Below, piece after piece: positions 1 through 8,838 of a stretch of DNA of 64,000 bases. Made by a program: the position numbers and the translations under genes. Source of the DNA: Empedobacter stercoris (GTDB taxonomy: Bacteria; Bacteroidota; Bacteroidia; Flavobacteriales; Weeksellaceae); contig NZ_JACXZC010000010.1 in NCBI RefSeq assembly GCF_020281205.1, positions 1 to 64,000 on the forward strand, in the 5' to 3' direction. The notes under the pieces are model-generated. The model did not search any database, was not told the DNA's origin, and was given only the letters and a program-made list of their open reading frames with translations. The stretch's first letter is position 1. Each line of letters opens with the position of its first letter.

Positions 1-310
1 AATTTTAATGTTCATTTTCATTCCTGATTTTTTACATTTACTTTAATAGATTGAAGCTCGTCTGCAAATCGTATGTCAACTCTACAATTAAGTCTTTTTT
101 CGTTAGTTTTTTTGACTGTTCCCCGAAGGGCATATGAATACAGACAATAAAAATAGATAAGTAATGAATAAAAAAATGAAAATAAAGAAAAGGAATACCT
201 GAGCCACACCGTGGCTCCTCCTTTTAATTTCAAATGTTTTTTGGATGAGTTTCCCCGAAGGGCATATGAATACCGATAATTAAAATAGATAAGCTATGAA
301 TAAAAAATGA
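1..310. repeat. Dispersed repeat mosaic at left edge
   Basis: This gene-free stretch is built from modules that recur at 6.2-7.4 kb. About 49-83 repeats at 6486-6520 (GAAGCTCGTCTGCAAATCGT core). 119-160 and 251-292 are copies of a 42-bp module beginning TTCCCCGAAGGG. 201-217 is a short hairpin that recurs at 6210 and 6807. The repeats stop near 310, where the promoter region of the next gene begins. Possible short reading frames here are AT-rich and repeat-derived and are not called as genes. The mosaic may continue to the left of the window. Confidence 0.7.
201..217. repeat. 7-bp-stem hairpin in dispersed repeat, copy 1
   Basis: GAGCCAC, loop ACC, GTGGCTC: a perfect 7-bp stem. Copies at 6210-6226 (GAGCCAT/ATGGCTC) and 6807-6823 (GAGCCAC/GTGACTC) lie in the same sequence context. 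The first two differ by a paired change that keeps the stem. Confidence 0.6.
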
Positions 311-325
311 AAAAGAAAGATTGAA

Positions 326-380
326 TTAACCTTAATAATAAGATTTGTTAAAGATCTCTTAAATTTTAGTTAACCTCTTA
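326..380 (+). promoter_or_regulatory. 11-bp-phased TTAA repeats (Pho-box-like)
   Basis: TTAACC (326), TTAAAG (348), TTAAAT (359) and TTAACC (370) start at positions in exact 11-bp register; the 337 register position is AATAAG and does not match. PhoB/PhoP-type response regulators bind direct repeats with 11-bp spacing, and the TTAAC-like unit resembles the PhoP consensus of Bacillus. The array ends about 16-20 bp before the -7 element, where an activator would sit. The downstream glycerophosphodiesterase makes phosphate control plausible. The region is AT-rich, so chance spacing is possible. Confidence 0.4.
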
Positions 381-395
381 TTGTTTAGTGTACAA

Positions 396-403
396 TAATT
401 TTG
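396..403 (+). promoter_or_regulatory. -7 promoter element of the TonB receptor gene
   Basis: TAATTTTG matches the Bacteroidota -7 consensus TAnnTTTG and lies 18 bp before the ATG at 422. No good TTG -33 box is seen at normal spacing, which fits an activator-dependent promoter. Confidence 0.5.
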
Positions 404-421
404 GGCTTCAAATAAACATAC

Positions 422-3400
422 ATGAAACTCAATTTATTTCAATTATCAGCAGTAGTCTTTACGATAGGGGCTTCAACAGCAGTCTACGGACAAGGTGATT
501 TAGCAGGAATTGCTGGAAAGATAACCGATAATGAAGGATATGACTTGCCACAAGTAACTGTGATCGTCAAAAACGAATCAACAGGTTTTACCACTTCAAC
601 AAAAACAAATGAAAAAGGAGAATACAACCTCAAGCAGTTGCCTTTGGGTTCCCCTTATACCATTACAATCCGTTCTGATGATCATGAAGATGAGGTGTTA
701 ACAGGGTATAGTCTTAATCAAGGTGATTTGATTTGGGTCCCATTCAAATTTTCGAACGGCACAACAGATTTATCAGAAGTAGTTGTTAATGGACAAACGT
801 TAAAAAGTTCAATCAAACAAGTAGGTGCTTCAACTTCTGTATCGGCAAAAGATTTGCAAACATTACCTGTAAATGGACGAAACTTTACCTCGTTAATTGA
901 TCTTTCTCCATTAAGTAATGGTTCGAGTATTGGAGGACAATTAGCTTCTTCAGTAGATTATACGATAGACGGAATGTCTAATAGAGGAACAATAGCTGGA
1001 GGCTCTACCTCTTCTTCTTATTCAATTTCAATGGAAGCCATTCGAGAGTTTAAAGTTGTGACCAATGAATACGATGTGACGAATGGTCGTGCTGGGGGAG
1101 GAACAATTAGTACAGTAACCAAATCCGGAACGAATAAATTAGAAGGAAGTGCTTTTCTTTATGGACGTGCCGATTGGTTATCGAGTCCATATGATATACG
1201 AGGAAATAAACGCGATAACGAATTTTCAACTTTTCAATATGGTTTTTCATTAGGTGGACCAATAAAGAAAGATAAAGCACATTTCTTTGTCGCTTGGGAC
1301 AGACAGGTAGATAAACGCCCTTTATTTATTGCGAATATTAATAACCCAAGTGATGAAGCGGTGTATAACGTAACGCAATCAACATTGGATCAATTTTTAT
1401 CTATTGCAAGAGAAAAATATGGAGTGTCAAATAATCCTCAATTTGGAGCATTTGATAAAAATAAAGATACAAATGCCGCATTTTTACGTATTGATTGGCA
1501 ATTAAATGCCCGAAACTTATTGACATTACGTAATAACTTTGTTCACGAAAACGATAAACTTTCTGAAGGGGATAACACCTCAATCAATATGTACGAATCG
1601 TATATTGATAGAAAAAAAACAGACAACAGTTTGATGTTATCGTTAAGAACTGATTTTAATAATGACATTACTAATGAACTGAAAGTTCAACATTTTTTTG
1701 AGCATCAGAATATTATTCCATCAAGTGAATTGCCTAGCCAATCTATTCCGCGTGCAATTGTAGAAAGTGTAGGATCTCAAATAGGAGAAAAAACTCATTA
1801 TACGAATATACAATTAGGAGGTCAACGATTTTCACCTGAATGGTTCAAAGGAAATGTGATACAATTAGTTGATAATGTATATATTAATAAAAACAATATT
1901 AAGTATACGTTAGGAGGGGATTTTTCTTATTATCATATGAAAAATGTATATGGAAGTGAAATGAATGGTCGTTTCTATTTTACTGGAATGGATAACTTCA
2001 AAAACATGACGCCTTATCGCTATGCCCGTGAAATTCGCTTAACAGATGATCCTTCAACTGTTATTAATCAATTATCATCAGCAGTTTATGGTCAATTGGA
2101 AACAGAAATTTTACCTGGCGTAGACTTAATGGCTGGTATTCGTTTCGAAAATATGCAATATTTAAATGCAGCCAATTATAACGAAGTTGCAGATAAACAA
2201 TTGGGCGTACGAACAGATCACAAAATCAATACATGGCAACTACAACCACGTTTCCAATTAACATGGGATATTAATCAGAATAGAAAAGATTTTGTAAAAT
2301 TTGGTGGAGGTATTTTTGGCTCTTCATTAAATCCATATTCAATGATTAACAACATGTTGTTTGATGGAACAAAAGTAGCAGCAGTAGATATAGTAGGCGA
2401 TTTAGTTCCTACACCCGATTTCATCGATTATAGACAAAACCCTCAAAATGCACCAGGGAAAGATCTTTTTAACAACCCCAATATAGAAAAACTAATTACG
2501 ATTAATGCCAATAGCAAAGATGCGAAAGTACCTACGGTTTACAAATTAAACGCCTCTTATAATCATTTTTTTAGCGACCGATTGAGAGTTGGAATTAGTG
2601 CTTATGCGAACTGGGCACGTAACAACTATATGTACGTTGACCGTAATATGGTAGACGAACCTTTTTTTAGAATAAAAGAAGAAGCTAATAGAGGAGTTTA
2701 TGTACCTGCGTCAACAATTAACCCTACAAATGGTGCTGCCAATTGGGTTAATGGACGTAAAACACATGAATTGGGTCGAGTTTTAGAGTTAATTAGTGAT
2801 GGTAAAAAAGACCAATACGCAATTGTGTTAGACGGAACATACCGTTATTTTAAAGACGGACAACTATCCGTATCGTATACGTGGAACGATTCAAAAGACA
2901 ATACGTCTTATAATGGAAATGTTGCCAACACAGCAACACTAAGCTTAATGGTTCCTGAAGATCCTCGAGATTTAAGTAAAATGAATTATTCGGATACACA
3001 TTTTCGTCACAAGTTAGTGGTGTATGGGCAATCTCCAACTTTTTGGGGAATGACAGCAGGAATCCGTTTTAGTGGAATTGGTGGAACTCGTTACTCATTG
3101 GCTGTAGGTGGAAATATGAATGGAGATTTTGTTAATTCAAATGATTTGGCTTATATCTATGATCCTAATTCAGCTGCTACACCAGATTATTTGAGAAAAG
3201 GAATACAAGCTATTTTAGATAATCCAGAAGTTGAAAAGCATACAAAAGATTATATTCGAAAGAGTTTCGGTAAAATCGCAGAACGTAATGGAGGAATTAA
3301 TGGATTTGCAGGAACATTTGATTTGAGATTGGCTAAAAAATTCAATATCGTAGAAAAGCATCGTTTTGAAGTTGCAGTAGATATTTTTAATGTCGCTAAC

Positions 3401-3577
3401 TTAATGAACAAAGATTGGGGAGTAGGTCCAAAAATTGGTAAACAAAATATCTATTCCATTAAAAGTTTTGACGTGGATAATGAACGATTTGTTTATAACG
3501 TAAATAACAATACAGGAAAAACAAATTATGTCTTCAATCCTTACCAAATTCAAATAGGTTTCCGCTATAGTTTTTAA
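422..3577 (+). CDS. Oar-like TonB-dependent outer membrane receptor
   Basis: Predicted outer-membrane transporter of 1051 residues, the usual size of Oar-like receptors. Residues 1-23 form a signal peptide ending AVYG. Residues about 29-115 are a carboxypeptidase-regulatory-like beta-sandwich (AGIAGKITDNEG). The plug domain follows (LPVNGRNFTSLIDLSPL, then GGGTISTVTKSGTN), then a long beta-barrel rich in aromatic residues ending in FRYSF, as expected for assembly by the BAM complex. The substrate is not evident from sequence. The next gene, 9 bp downstream, encodes a secreted glycerophosphodiesterase, so the two are probably one operon for phosphorus-containing compounds. The TTAA array upstream supports that inference without proving it. 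Confidence 0.88.
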   Translation: MKLNLFQLSAVVFTIGASTAVYGQGDLAGIAGKITDNEGYDLPQVTVIVKNESTGFTTSTKTNEKGEYNLKQLPLGSPYTITIRSDDHEDEVLTGYSLNQGDLIWVPFKFSNGTTDLSEVVVNGQTLKSSIKQVGASTSVSAKDLQTLPVNGRNFTSLIDLSPLSNGSSIGGQLASSVDYTIDGMSNRGTIAGGSTSSSYSISMEAIREFKVVTNEYDVTNGRAGGGTISTVTKSGTNKLEGSAFLYGRADWLSSPYDIRGNKRDNEFSTFQYGFSLGGPIKKDKAHFFVAWDRQVDKRPLFIANINNPSDEAVYNVTQSTLDQFLSIAREKYGVSNNPQFGAFDKNKDTNAAFLRIDWQLNARNLLTLRNNFVHENDKLSEGDNTSINMYESYIDRKKTDNSLMLSLRTDFNNDITNELKVQHFFEHQNIIPSSELPSQSIPRAIVESVGSQIGEKTHYTNIQLGGQRFSPEWFKGNVIQLVDNVYINKNNIKYTLGGDFSYYHMKNVYGSEMNGRFYFTGMDNFKNMTPYRYAREIRLTDDPSTVINQLSSAVYGQLETEILPGVDLMAGIRFENMQYLNAANYNEVADKQLGVRTDHKINTWQLQPRFQLTWDINQNRKDFVKFGGGIFGSSLNPYSMINNMLFDGTKVAAVDIVGDLVPTPDFIDYRQNPQNAPGKDLFNNPNIEKLITINANSKDAKVPTVYKLNASYNHFFSDRLRVGISAYANWARNNYMYVDRNMVDEPFFRIKEEANRGVYVPASTINPTNGAANWVNGRKTHELGRVLELISDGKKDQYAIVLDGTYRYFKDGQLSVSYTWNDSKDNTSYNGNVANTATLSLMVPEDPRDLSKMNYSDTHFRHKLVVYGQSPTFWGMTAGIRFSGIGGTRYSLAVGGNMNGDFVNSNDLAYIYDPNSAATPDYLRKGIQAILDNPEVEKHTKDYIRKSFGKIAERNGGINGFAGTFDLRLAKKFNIVEKHRFEVAVDIFNVANLMNKDWGVGPKIGKQNIYSIKSFDVDNERFVYNVNNNTGKTNYVFNPYQIQIGFRYSF

Positions 3578-3586
3578 GAAGTAGAA

Positions 3587-4444
3587 ATGAAAAAAATACA
3601 TTTATGGTTTGTGCTATTAGCTACAGTTACTGTGGCTAATGCGCAATTAAATACCGTTAATATCAAAAATTTTGAAGACTTGAAGTCTTATTTCAAACAA
3701 GATCAATCAAAACCAATCATTATCTCAGGACATAGAGGAGGTATGATGCCGGGTTATCCAGAAAATAGTATTGAAGCTTTTGAAAAAACACTGTCGATTA
3801 TGCCTTCTTTTTTTGAGATAGATCCTCAATTAACAAAAGATTCGGTGTTGATCCTTATGCACGACGATACTTTCGATCGAACGACAACCTTAAAAGGAAA
3901 AGTAAAAGACTATACCTATGCTGAAATAAAGAATGCAAGGTTAAAAGACCGAGAAGGAAATTTAACTGATTTTAAAATTCCTACCCTTAAAGAAGCATTG
4001 GATTGGAGTCAAGGAAAAACTATTTTTCAATTGGATAATAAAGGTGTTCCGTATGCAACCTATGTAAAGTTTTTGAAAGAAAATCCTTATCCAAATGTGG
4101 TGTTGGGATTGAGAAAAGATGAGGAAGTGGCGTATTACGCCAAGCATTTAAATCATGTATTGTTTATGAAACCTTTTCATACCATGAAAGATGTTAAGAG
4201 TTTTGAACAACTGAATGTCCCTTTTAATCGCGTAATTGCATGGGTAGGAACCGCCATAAAAGAGGAACAAAAAGAAATGATCGCGTATCTAAGAGATAAA
4301 GGGGTCATGGTGATGATTGCGATTGCTCCAACCTCAGATAAATTACCAACTGATCTCGAACGAACAAGAGGATATATTCAACATTTAATTACGCGTCCCG
4401 ATATTATAGAAACAGATTATCCTGCTCAATTTATTAATTGGTAA
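3587..4444 (+). CDS. Secreted glycerophosphodiester phosphodiesterase
   Basis: Member of the GDPD family, which hydrolyses glycerophosphodiesters to sn-glycerol 3-phosphate and an alcohol. The 285-residue protein has a signal peptide (1-19, ending VANA), so it acts in the periplasm or outside the cell. Family motifs are all visible: HRGG at 49-52, PEN at 58-60, the metal ligands E77 and D79, and HDDTFDRTT at 92-100. The later family LDxK-type motif is present as QLDNKG. It follows the Oar-like receptor after 9 bp and is almost certainly co-transcribed. Together they suggest scavenging of phospholipid-derived phosphodiesters. Substrate range is not known. Confidence 0.88.
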   Translation: MKKIHLWFVLLATVTVANAQLNTVNIKNFEDLKSYFKQDQSKPIIISGHRGGMMPGYPENSIEAFEKTLSIMPSFFEIDPQLTKDSVLILMHDDTFDRTTTLKGKVKDYTYAEIKNARLKDREGNLTDFKIPTLKEALDWSQGKTIFQLDNKGVPYATYVKFLKENPYPNVVLGLRKDEEVAYYAKHLNHVLFMKPFHTMKDVKSFEQLNVPFNRVIAWVGTAIKEEQKEMIAYLRDKGVMVMIAIAPTSDKLPTDLERTRGYIQHLITRPDIIETDYPAQFINW

Positions 4445-4571
4445 TGATATTAACAAAACGATGAGTTGTTTACTATTTTAAAAAAAATCGTTAGAATAGA
4501 GATGAATTTAATTTTTTGAATAATAAGCTAAAGTAAAAAGTTAAATCTGATTAAAATTGATTCTTTTACTC

Positions 4572-4579
4572 TAAATTTG
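4572..4579 (+). promoter_or_regulatory. -7 promoter element before aminotransferase gene
   Basis: TAAATTTG matches TAnnTTTG, 22 bp before the ATG at 4602. The nearest TTG upstream (4557) is closer than usual, so only the -7 box is called. Confidence 0.5.
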
Positions 4580-4601
4580 CAGAGCAAAAACAACTATAAA
4601 A

Positions 4602-5738
4602 ATGGCAAATAAAATATGGCTTTCCTCTCCACATATGGGGGGCACCGAATTAAAATACATACACGAAGCATTTGATTCTAACTGGGTTGCTCCACTTGGT
4701 CCAAACGTTAATGGATTTGAAGAAGATTTAGAAAACTTTTTAAATGCAGACGTTAAAGTTGCAGCTTTATCTGCAGGGACAGCAGCGATCCATTTAGCAT
4801 TAATTGAATGTGGAGTTTCACAGGGCGATGAGGTAATTTGCCAATCGATGACATTTTCTGCTACGGCGAACCCAATTGCTTATCAAGGAGCAACACCTGT
4901 GTTTGTTGATTCGGAGAAAGAAACATGGAATATTTGTCCAATCGCTTTAGAGGAAGCAATCAAAGATAGAATAGCAAAAGGAAAAACACCAAAAGCTATT
5001 TTAGCAGTTCATTTGTACGGAATGCCGTATAAAGTTGATGAAGTACATGCGGTTGCAGAAAAATACAATATTCCAGTGATTGAAGATGCTGCCGAAGCAT
5101 TAGGTTCTACATACAAAGGAAAAGCCTGTGGTACATTCGGACGTTTTGGGGCATTATCGTTTAATGGGAATAAGATTATTACTACTTCTGGAGGAGGAGC
5201 ATTAGTGTGTCAAACAAAAGAAGATAAAGATAAAGCGGTATTTTTAGCGACTCAAGCACGTGATAATGCACCACATTATCAACATTCGCATATTGGATAC
5301 AATTACCGTATGAGTAATATTACGGCTGGAATTGGACGTGGTCAAATGGAAGTTTTAGCAGATAGAGTTGCCGCTCGTCGTGCGATGAACAACTTCTACC
5401 AAGCGTTATTTGCTGACATTGACGGTGTAACAGTTTTTGTTGAGCCAACATCAGATTATTTCTCTAATCATTGGTTATCTGCGATTTTAATCGATTCAAA
5501 AGTAGCCGGTAAAACGCGTGAAGATTTACGTTTAGCATTCTTAGAAGATGAGATCGAATCTCGTCCTTTATGGAAACCAATGCATCTACAACCTGTTTTT
5601 GCAAATTCACCTTATTATGGTGGTAAAGTTGCCGAAGAATTATTCGAAAATGGCTTATGTCTACCTTCAGGTTCTAACTTAACAGATGCAGAACGTGAAC
5701 GAATTGCAGCAAAAGTGAACGCAGTTTTCGGAAAATAA
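4602..5738 (+). CDS. DegT/DnrJ/EryC1/StrS sugar aminotransferase, PglE-like
   Basis: PLP-dependent aminotransferase of nucleotide sugars, 378 residues. It starts with the SSPHMGGTELKYI signature, continues with NWVAPLGP, and carries the PLP-contacting Asp in IEDAAEALGS (D162) and the Schiff-base lysine in SFNGNKIITTSGGG (K191). SRPLWKPMH and CLPSG near the C-terminus are also typical of the PglE/PseC/WecE group. The overall resemblance is closest to PglE, which transfers an amino group from glutamate to UDP-4-keto-6-deoxy-GlcNAc. The matching 4,6-dehydratase lies at 11975-13915. Monocistronic: own promoter upstream and terminator at 5760. The exact sugar cannot be read from sequence. Confidence 0.85.
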   Translation: MANKIWLSSPHMGGTELKYIHEAFDSNWVAPLGPNVNGFEEDLENFLNADVKVAALSAGTAAIHLALIECGVSQGDEVICQSMTFSATANPIAYQGATPVFVDSEKETWNICPIALEEAIKDRIAKGKTPKAILAVHLYGMPYKVDEVHAVAEKYNIPVIEDAAEALGSTYKGKACGTFGRFGALSFNGNKIITTSGGGALVCQTKEDKDKAVFLATQARDNAPHYQHSHIGYNYRMSNITAGIGRGQMEVLADRVAARRAMNNFYQALFADIDGVTVFVEPTSDYFSNHWLSAILIDSKVAGKTREDLRLAFLEDEIESRPLWKPMHLQPVFANSPYYGGKVAEELFENGLCLPSGSNLTDAERERIAAKVNAVFGK

Positions 5739-5759
5739 TTTCATCCAAATAATAATATT

Positions 5760-5792
5760 AAATCCTCTTAAATTCATTAAGGGGATTTTTTT
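5760..5792 (+). terminator. Intrinsic terminator after aminotransferase gene
   Basis: AAATCCTCTTAA pairs with TTAAGGGGATTT (12 bp, one G-U) around a 5-nt loop, followed by a T run. Confidence 0.75.
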
Positions 5793-5850
5793 ATGAAACA
5801 AAATCATACAATTTGATAGAAGAAAAAAGAGTTATTAAAGAAAAGATATT

Positions 5851-5902
5851 TCGATACAATTTTCTTTTTCTAAGAACGAAGATTACTTTATGTGACAGCA
5901 AG
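5851..5902 (+). repeat. 52-bp direct repeat, left copy
   Basis: Begins TCGATACAA and ends TGTGACAGCAAG. It matches 7571-7622 at 47 of 52 positions by eye, without gaps. The two copies enclose about 1.67 kb of mosaic repeats. Confidence 0.75.
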
Positions 5903-5940
5903 TAACAAAAGCGTAAAACATAAAAATGTAGTTAAGGTTG

Positions 5941-6164
5941 AGATTCTTCGACAAGCTAAGAGTGACAACTAATTTAAGTATTGAAAAAGGAATTAAAAAT
6001 CCGACGATTTAGAATCGAAATGTAATTCAACTCTAAATTATTGAAATTAAAAAGTTGGAGTGTTTGAGAGAAGCGAGTTGCCAACTTTATGGAAATAATT
6101 TATTTAGTTGAATCATTGAGAGACTACTGTCGGCATCTTTTTTTGTTTCGTTTTTTTGGATGAG
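5941..6164 (+). repeat. Long repeat unit, copy 1
   Basis: 224-bp unit starting AGATTCTTCGACAAGC and ending GGATGAGC. It contains AAAGTTGG...CCAACTTT, which can pair around GAGAGAAGCGAG, and later CTACTGTCGGCATC. Copy 2 is almost identical along its whole length. Confidence 0.75.
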
Positions 6165-6209
6165 CAAAAAAATGAAAGGAAGAAATGAAAATAAAGAAAA
6201 GGAATACCT

Positions 6210-6226
6210 GAGCCATACCATGGCTC
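6210..6226. repeat. 7-bp-stem hairpin in dispersed repeat, copy 2
   Basis: GAGCCAT, loop ACC, ATGGCTC. Relative to copy 1 at 201-217 both closing bases changed (C to T and G to A), so pairing is kept. Confidence 0.6.
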
Positions 6227-6551
6227 CTCCTTTTAATTTCAAATTTTTAATTTCAAATGTTTTTTGGATGAGCTTCCCCGAAGGGCATATGAATACCGAC
6301 AATAAAAATAGATAAGTAATGAATAAAAAAGTGACAGAAAGTATTTTACATTCATTTTTTCCTTGATGAAAAAACGAATCAAAAAAATCAAGACCGCGAT
6401 TTTCGACGTTCAATTCTCATCTCACGCACTAAAAAGATTAAATGATTCGCATACGCTCACTAATCTTTTTTACGTTCGTTTCAATGGATTGAAGCTCGTC
6501 TGCAAATCGTATGTCGACTCTAAAATTGGTTGTTAAAAGTGGATGAGGTTA

Positions 6552-6774
6552 AGATTCTTCGACAAGCTAAGAGTGACAACTAATTTAAGTATTGAAAAAG
6601 GAATTAAAAATCCGACGATTTAGAATCGAAATGTAATTCAACTCTAAATTATTGAAATTAAAAAGTTGGAGTGTTTGAGAGAAGCGAGTTGCCAACTTTA
6701 TGGAAATAATTTAGTTAGTTGAATCATTGAGAGACTACTGTCGGCATCTTTTTTTGTTTCGTTTTTTGGATGAG
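6552..6774 (+). repeat. Long repeat unit, copy 2
   Basis: 223-bp near-identical copy of 5941-6164, same orientation, 611 bp downstream. Confidence 0.75.
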
Positions 6775-7132
6775 CAAAAAATGAAAATAAGAAATAAGTA
6801 TTACCTGAGCCACATCGTGACTCCTCCTCTTAATCTCAAATGTTTTTTTAGATGAGCTTCCCCGAAGGGCATATGAATACCGATAATTAAAATAGATAAT
6901 AATGAATAAAAAAGTTTTACATTCATTTTTTCCTTGATGAAAAAACGAACCAAAAAAATCAAGTCTATGCTTACAAGTCGGTCAATAATGGCTATTCGCT
7001 AAATGCTTTAAATCATTCGCATATAAAATGCGAAAAGTAAATCATTTTTAACGCTCTTTACGCCGAATTGACGCTCGACTCTTCAGCAAGGACGGTTTAT
7101 AAATTAGTTGTTATAAACGAATTCGAATGTTT

Positions 7133-7314
7133 AAAAAGGAATTAAAAATCCGACGATTTAGAATCGAAATGTAATTCAACTCTAAATTATTGAAATTAAA
7201 AAGTTGGAGTGTTTGAGAGAAGCGAGTTGCCAACTTTATGGAAATAATTTATTTAGTTGAATCATTGAGAGACTACTGTCGGCATCTTTTTTTGTTTCGT
7301 TTTTTTGGATGAGC
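7133..7314 (+). repeat. Long repeat unit, copy 3 (5'-truncated)
   Basis: 182-bp copy lacking the first 40-odd bases of copies 1 and 2. It is joined directly to a copy of the 42-bp TTCCCCGAAGGG module (7315-7356). Confidence 0.75.
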
Positions 7315-7570
7315 TTCCCCGAAGGGCATATGAATACCGACAATAAAAATAGATAAGTAATGAATAAAAAAGTGACAGAAAGATTCTTCAAAAAATTTTA
7401 AACTCGGAGCCTATCTTAGTTTACTTAAGCACATTCTCTTTCTTATAAATTTAATCTTTTTTTATTTTTAAATCTAAATGAACTTGTCGAAGAATCTCAA
7501 TTATTCGTCAGTCCGAGTGAAAATCTGTGATTTTTGTATCGAGAACTTAGACGAATTCCCATACTACTTA

Positions 7571-7622
7571 TCGATACAACTTTCTTTTTATAAGAACGAA
7601 AATTACTCTATGTGACAGCGAG
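7571..7622 (+). repeat. 52-bp direct repeat, right copy
   Basis: Partner of 5851-5902 in the same orientation; differences are five single substitutions. It lies just upstream of the pheS promoter. Confidence 0.75.
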
Positions 7623-7696
7623 AAAGAAAAAAAACAGACGATATATTGTATTTTACAAAGAGTTTTAGTTGAATACAGATAAAAATACAGGAAAAA

Positions 7697-7727
7697 TTTG
7701 TTATAAGGCTATTAACCTTTAAATTTG
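7697..7727 (+). promoter_or_regulatory. pheS promoter
   Basis: TTTG at 7697-7700, a 19-bp spacer, then TAAATTTG at 7720-7727. Both boxes and the spacing match the Bacteroidota housekeeping promoter. The ATG of pheS follows 21 bp later. Confidence 0.75.
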
Positions 7728-7748
7728 TGTTTAAATTGATCAGAAATT

Positions 7749-8768
7749 ATGATTGACCAAATCAAACAATATATTGAAGAAGTAAAAAACTTCCATTCGA
7801 CGAATGCTTCTGAAATAGAAGAGTTCAGAATTAAATTTTTAGGTAAAAAGGGAATTTTAGCAGACTTGTTTACACAGTTTAAGTCTGTTCCAAATGAACA
7901 AAAAAAGGAATTTGGTCAAGTTGTGAATGAATTAAAAACATTGGCAACTGAAAAATCGACTGTTCTTAAAAATGAAATCTCAAACGAAGGAAAAACAGAT
8001 ACTTCTTTAGATTTAACTCGTCCAGGAGAACCTTTTACTTTAGGGTCTCGTCATCCTATCAACATTACAAAAAATCGTATTATCGAGATTTTTAATCGTA
8101 TTGGTTTCAGTGTTTCTGAAGGTCCAGAAATAGAAGATGATTGGCACAATTTTACAGCGCTTAATTTACCTGCGCATCACCCAGCACGTGATATGCAAGA
8201 TACTTTTTTCATCGAAAAAGATCCAGATATAGTGTTGCGTACCCATACATCATCTGTTCAGATTCGTCACATGGAAAACAATCAACCACCAATGCGTTTC
8301 TTAGCGCCAGGGCGTGTTTACCGTAACGAAGCTATTTCATCTCGTTCGCATATGATGTTTCACCAAATCGAAGGTTTATATATTGATGAAGGTGTTTCTT
8401 TTGCCGATTTGAAACAAACGTTAAGTTATTTCACAACAGAATTATTTGGTAAATCTGAAATTCGTTTACGTCCTTCTTATTTCCCTTTTACTGAACCTTC
8501 TGCTGAGGTTGATGTTTATTGGGGATTGGAAACCGAAACAGATTATCGTATGACCAAAGGAACTGGTTGGTTAGAAATTATGGGATGTGGTATGGTTGAC
8601 CCAAATGTTTTGCGTAATGTCGATATCGATCCTGAGAAATATTCGGGTTATGCATTTGGAATGGGAATCGAACGTATTGCTTTGTTGTTGTATCAAATTG
8701 GAGATATCCGTTTGTACACAGAAAATGACAAACGTTTCTTAGAGCAATTTCAATCAGAATTATTTTAA
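7749..8768 (+). CDS. pheS: Phenylalanine--tRNA ligase alpha subunit
   Basis: Catalytic subunit of the alpha2-beta2 cytoplasmic PheRS, which charges tRNA-Phe. At 339 residues it has the standard bacterial length. Residues 1 to about 85 form the N-terminal coiled coil that binds tRNA. The class II core contains [32 protein letters not shown], motif 2 near [10 protein letters not shown] and motif 3 [18 protein letters not shown]. The beta subunit gene pheT is not in the window, as is common in this phylum. The gene has its own promoter and is followed by a bidirectional terminator, so it is transcribed alone. No phenylalanine leader peptide was found upstream. Confidence 0.96.
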   Translation: MIDQIKQYIEEVKNFHSTNASEIEEFRIKFLGKKGILADLFTQFKSVPNEQKKEFGQVVNELKTLATEKSTVLKNEISNEGKTDTSLDLTRPGEPFTLGSRHPINITKNRIIEIFNRIGFSVSEGPEIEDDWHNFTALNLPAHHPARDMQDTFFIEKDPDIVLRTHTSSVQIRHMENNQPPMRFLAPGRVYRNEAISSRSHMMFHQIEGLYIDEGVSFADLKQTLSYFTTELFGKSEIRLRPSYFPFTEPSAEVDVYWGLETETDYRMTKGTGWLEIMGCGMVDPNVLRNVDIDPEKYSGYAFGMGIERIALLLYQIGDIRLYTENDKRFLEQFQSELF

Positions 8769-8780
8769 AAGAGTTTATAG

Positions 8781-8818
8781 AAAACAAAAAATCCACTCAA
8801 TTGAGTGGATTTTTTGTT
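8781..8818. terminator. Bidirectional terminator between pheS and rplY
   Basis: A perfect 38-bp palindrome centred at 8799/8800: AAACAAAAAATCCACTCAA and its complement. A and T runs flank both sides, serving pheS on the plus strand and prs-rplY on the minus strand. Confidence 0.85.
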
Positions 8819-8838
8819 TATCTGAAAAAGAATAGTTT

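Larger units (their letters stand above)
5739..7748. repeat. Gene-free 2-kb repeat mosaic
   Basis: No credible gene is present in these 2010 bases. The stretch is assembled from repeated modules: three near-identical copies of a unit of 180-224 bp (5941, 6552, 7133), three copies of the 42-bp TTCCCCGAAGGG module (6274, 6858, 7315), two of the short GAGCC hairpin (6210, 6807), and two of a TTCATTTTTTCCTTGATGAA module (about 6348 and 6920). Most of it is bracketed by a 52-bp direct repeat. Inverted copies of a CTTGTCGAAGAATCTC motif occur near both ends (5940 and 7482). Short frames on either strand are repeat-derived. It separates the aminotransferase from pheS and ends at the pheS promoter. 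Confidence 0.8.

Noticed and set aside
18-233. 71-residue minus-strand frame at the left edge
   Set aside because: Composed of the same dispersed repeat; its protein shares the repeat-derived segment of the frame at 6087-6413.
6087-6413. 108-residue frame on the minus strand
   Set aside because: It runs through several repeat modules, including the hairpin and the TTCCCC module, is hydrophobic and low complexity, and similar frames arise in every copy of the repeat. Not a credible gene.
5739-7748. Regularly spaced repeats resembling a CRISPR array
   Set aside because: Units are 42-224 bp, irregularly spaced and mosaic, without uniform short repeats and unique spacers; no cas genes nearby.
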